Shown in pieces: positions 26,303 through 26,763 of a stretch of 26,763 nt of DNA. The position numbers and the translations under genes were made by a program. The DNA comes from Oleidesulfovibrio sp964593925 (GTDB taxonomy: Bacteria > Desulfobacterota > Desulfovibrionia > Desulfovibrionales > Desulfovibrionaceae), in the NCBI GenBank assembly GCA_964593925.1, contig CAZQKM010000033.1, positions 1 to 26,763 on the forward strand, given 5' to 3'. How positions within the stretch are numbered: position 1 is the first letter of the stretch; each line of letters starts with the position of its first letter. A model generated the notes under the pieces. It made no database searches, was not told where the DNA came from, and saw only the letters and a program-made list of their open reading frames with translations.

Positions 26303-26732
26303 ATGGTAGACATGCAAAGCCTGGAACATACACTCTGGAACTACACATACCAGCGGTATGGGTTTCTATGTACAGGCATACAATAATTTATGGTAGATAT
26401 AGAGCAGAGATAGGCAGTATCTTGCGCAAGGTTTGCAAATAAAACGCATGCCTGTATGGATCATATCCATATGTGTACAAAAAATCGCCTGAGTGCAGCA
26501 TTACCCATATTATGGGTTGCTTGAAAGGGAACGTTTTTTGATGAATATTGAGCGTTTCTCAAATCTCAACTACAAATATGGTACTCGCCAGTTTTGGTGT
26601 AAGGGATCTTTTGTGAGCACGGTGGGAGTGGATGAAGCAACAATTGTAACATATATCCACGAGCAAAAAGAACGAGAGAAAATATTCGATCAGCATGGGC
26701 TGATAAAGTGTAGTAGTTCAGACTTGATCTGA
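26303..26732 (+). pseudogene. Decayed IS200-type transposase (TnpA, HUH/Y1 family)
   Basis: Five segments in changing frames line up in order with an IS200 TnpA of about 140 residues. MQSLEHTLWNYTYQ (from 26312) is the N-terminus. IIYGRYRAEIGSILRKVCK ends at TAA 26440-26442. MDHIHM (26456-26473) is the His-hydrophobe-His metal motif. SITHIMGCLKGNV (about 26497-26535) ends at TGA 26539-26541. The long last segment reads NLNYKYGTRQFWCKGSF, then STVGVDEATIVTYIHEQ, which includes the catalytic-type Tyr, and stops at 26730-26732. At least four frame changes and a small deletion before the HUH motif mean it cannot make a working enzyme. No TnpB or full element ends are visible. Confidence 0.82.
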
Positions 26733-26763
26733 CAGTCGGCTCCGTTTTGATGGCTCCGATTTT

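Noticed and set aside
26738..26763. Direct repeat GGCTCCG at 14-base spacing at the right edge
   Set aside because: Two short copies only, cut by the window edge; it might be the start of another insertion element but cannot be supported.

Overview
The window looks like an ordinary chromosomal segment of a sulfate-reducing member of the Desulfovibrionales (Desulfovibrionaceae-like). This is inferred from gene content: a large pyruvate carboxylase beside an oversized PEP-synthase-like protein and a biotin ligase, a PaaK-type CoA ligase followed by a tandem-ACT protein, and the run mnmG / PilZ protein / CorC-like protein / lnt / prfB / diguanylate cyclase / MinD-like ATPase. Base composition is moderate (roughly half GC by eye). 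Eighteen intact protein genes fill close to 90% of the window. I see no rRNA, tRNA, CRISPR array or prophage.

Layout. Positions 1-410 hold a possible partial reading frame running in from the left edge and a strong hairpin terminator (318-355). The minus-strand block 411-8873 reads birA -> pyc -> pps and forms a pyruvate module: biotin ligase, the biotin enzyme pyruvate carboxylase (pyruvate to oxaloacetate) and a PEP-synthase-like enzyme (pyruvate to PEP). A good sigma-70 promoter lies ahead of birA (8913-8942) and a second lies between pyc and pps (4115-4142). From 8967 to the right edge everything is on the plus strand: cca; a phenylacetate-CoA-ligase-like enzyme; a tandem ACT protein ending in a terminator (12292-12359); an M20 peptidase and mnmG; a membrane-anchored PilZ protein; a CBS/CorC protein; lnt; prfB with its programmed +1 frameshift; a GGDEF protein; a MinD/FlhG-like ATPase; dapF-dapA (lysine/diaminopimelate synthesis); glpX (class II fructose-1,6-bisphosphatase); and a small secreted protein of unknown function followed by a terminator (26132-26178). 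The right end carries a decayed IS200-type transposase gene broken into at least five frame segments.

How the genes fit together. pyc, pps and glpX together would let a lactate- or pyruvate-consuming anaerobe refill the TCA branch and make sugars. dapF and dapA supply diaminopimelate and lysine. The PilZ protein, the diguanylate cyclase and the MinD-like ATPase put a c-di-GMP reader, a writer and a positioning-type ATPase within 7 kb, interleaved with translation and envelope genes.

I found no clearly new multigene system. The points most worth a second look are the extra domains of the two pyruvate enzymes (a C-terminal zinc-ribbon-like tail and altered motifs in the carboxylase, and a helical insertion plus tail in the PEP-synthase-like protein), an Asp-to-Glu change in the CCA enzyme's metal site, the interleaved c-di-GMP genes, and the IS200 fossil.
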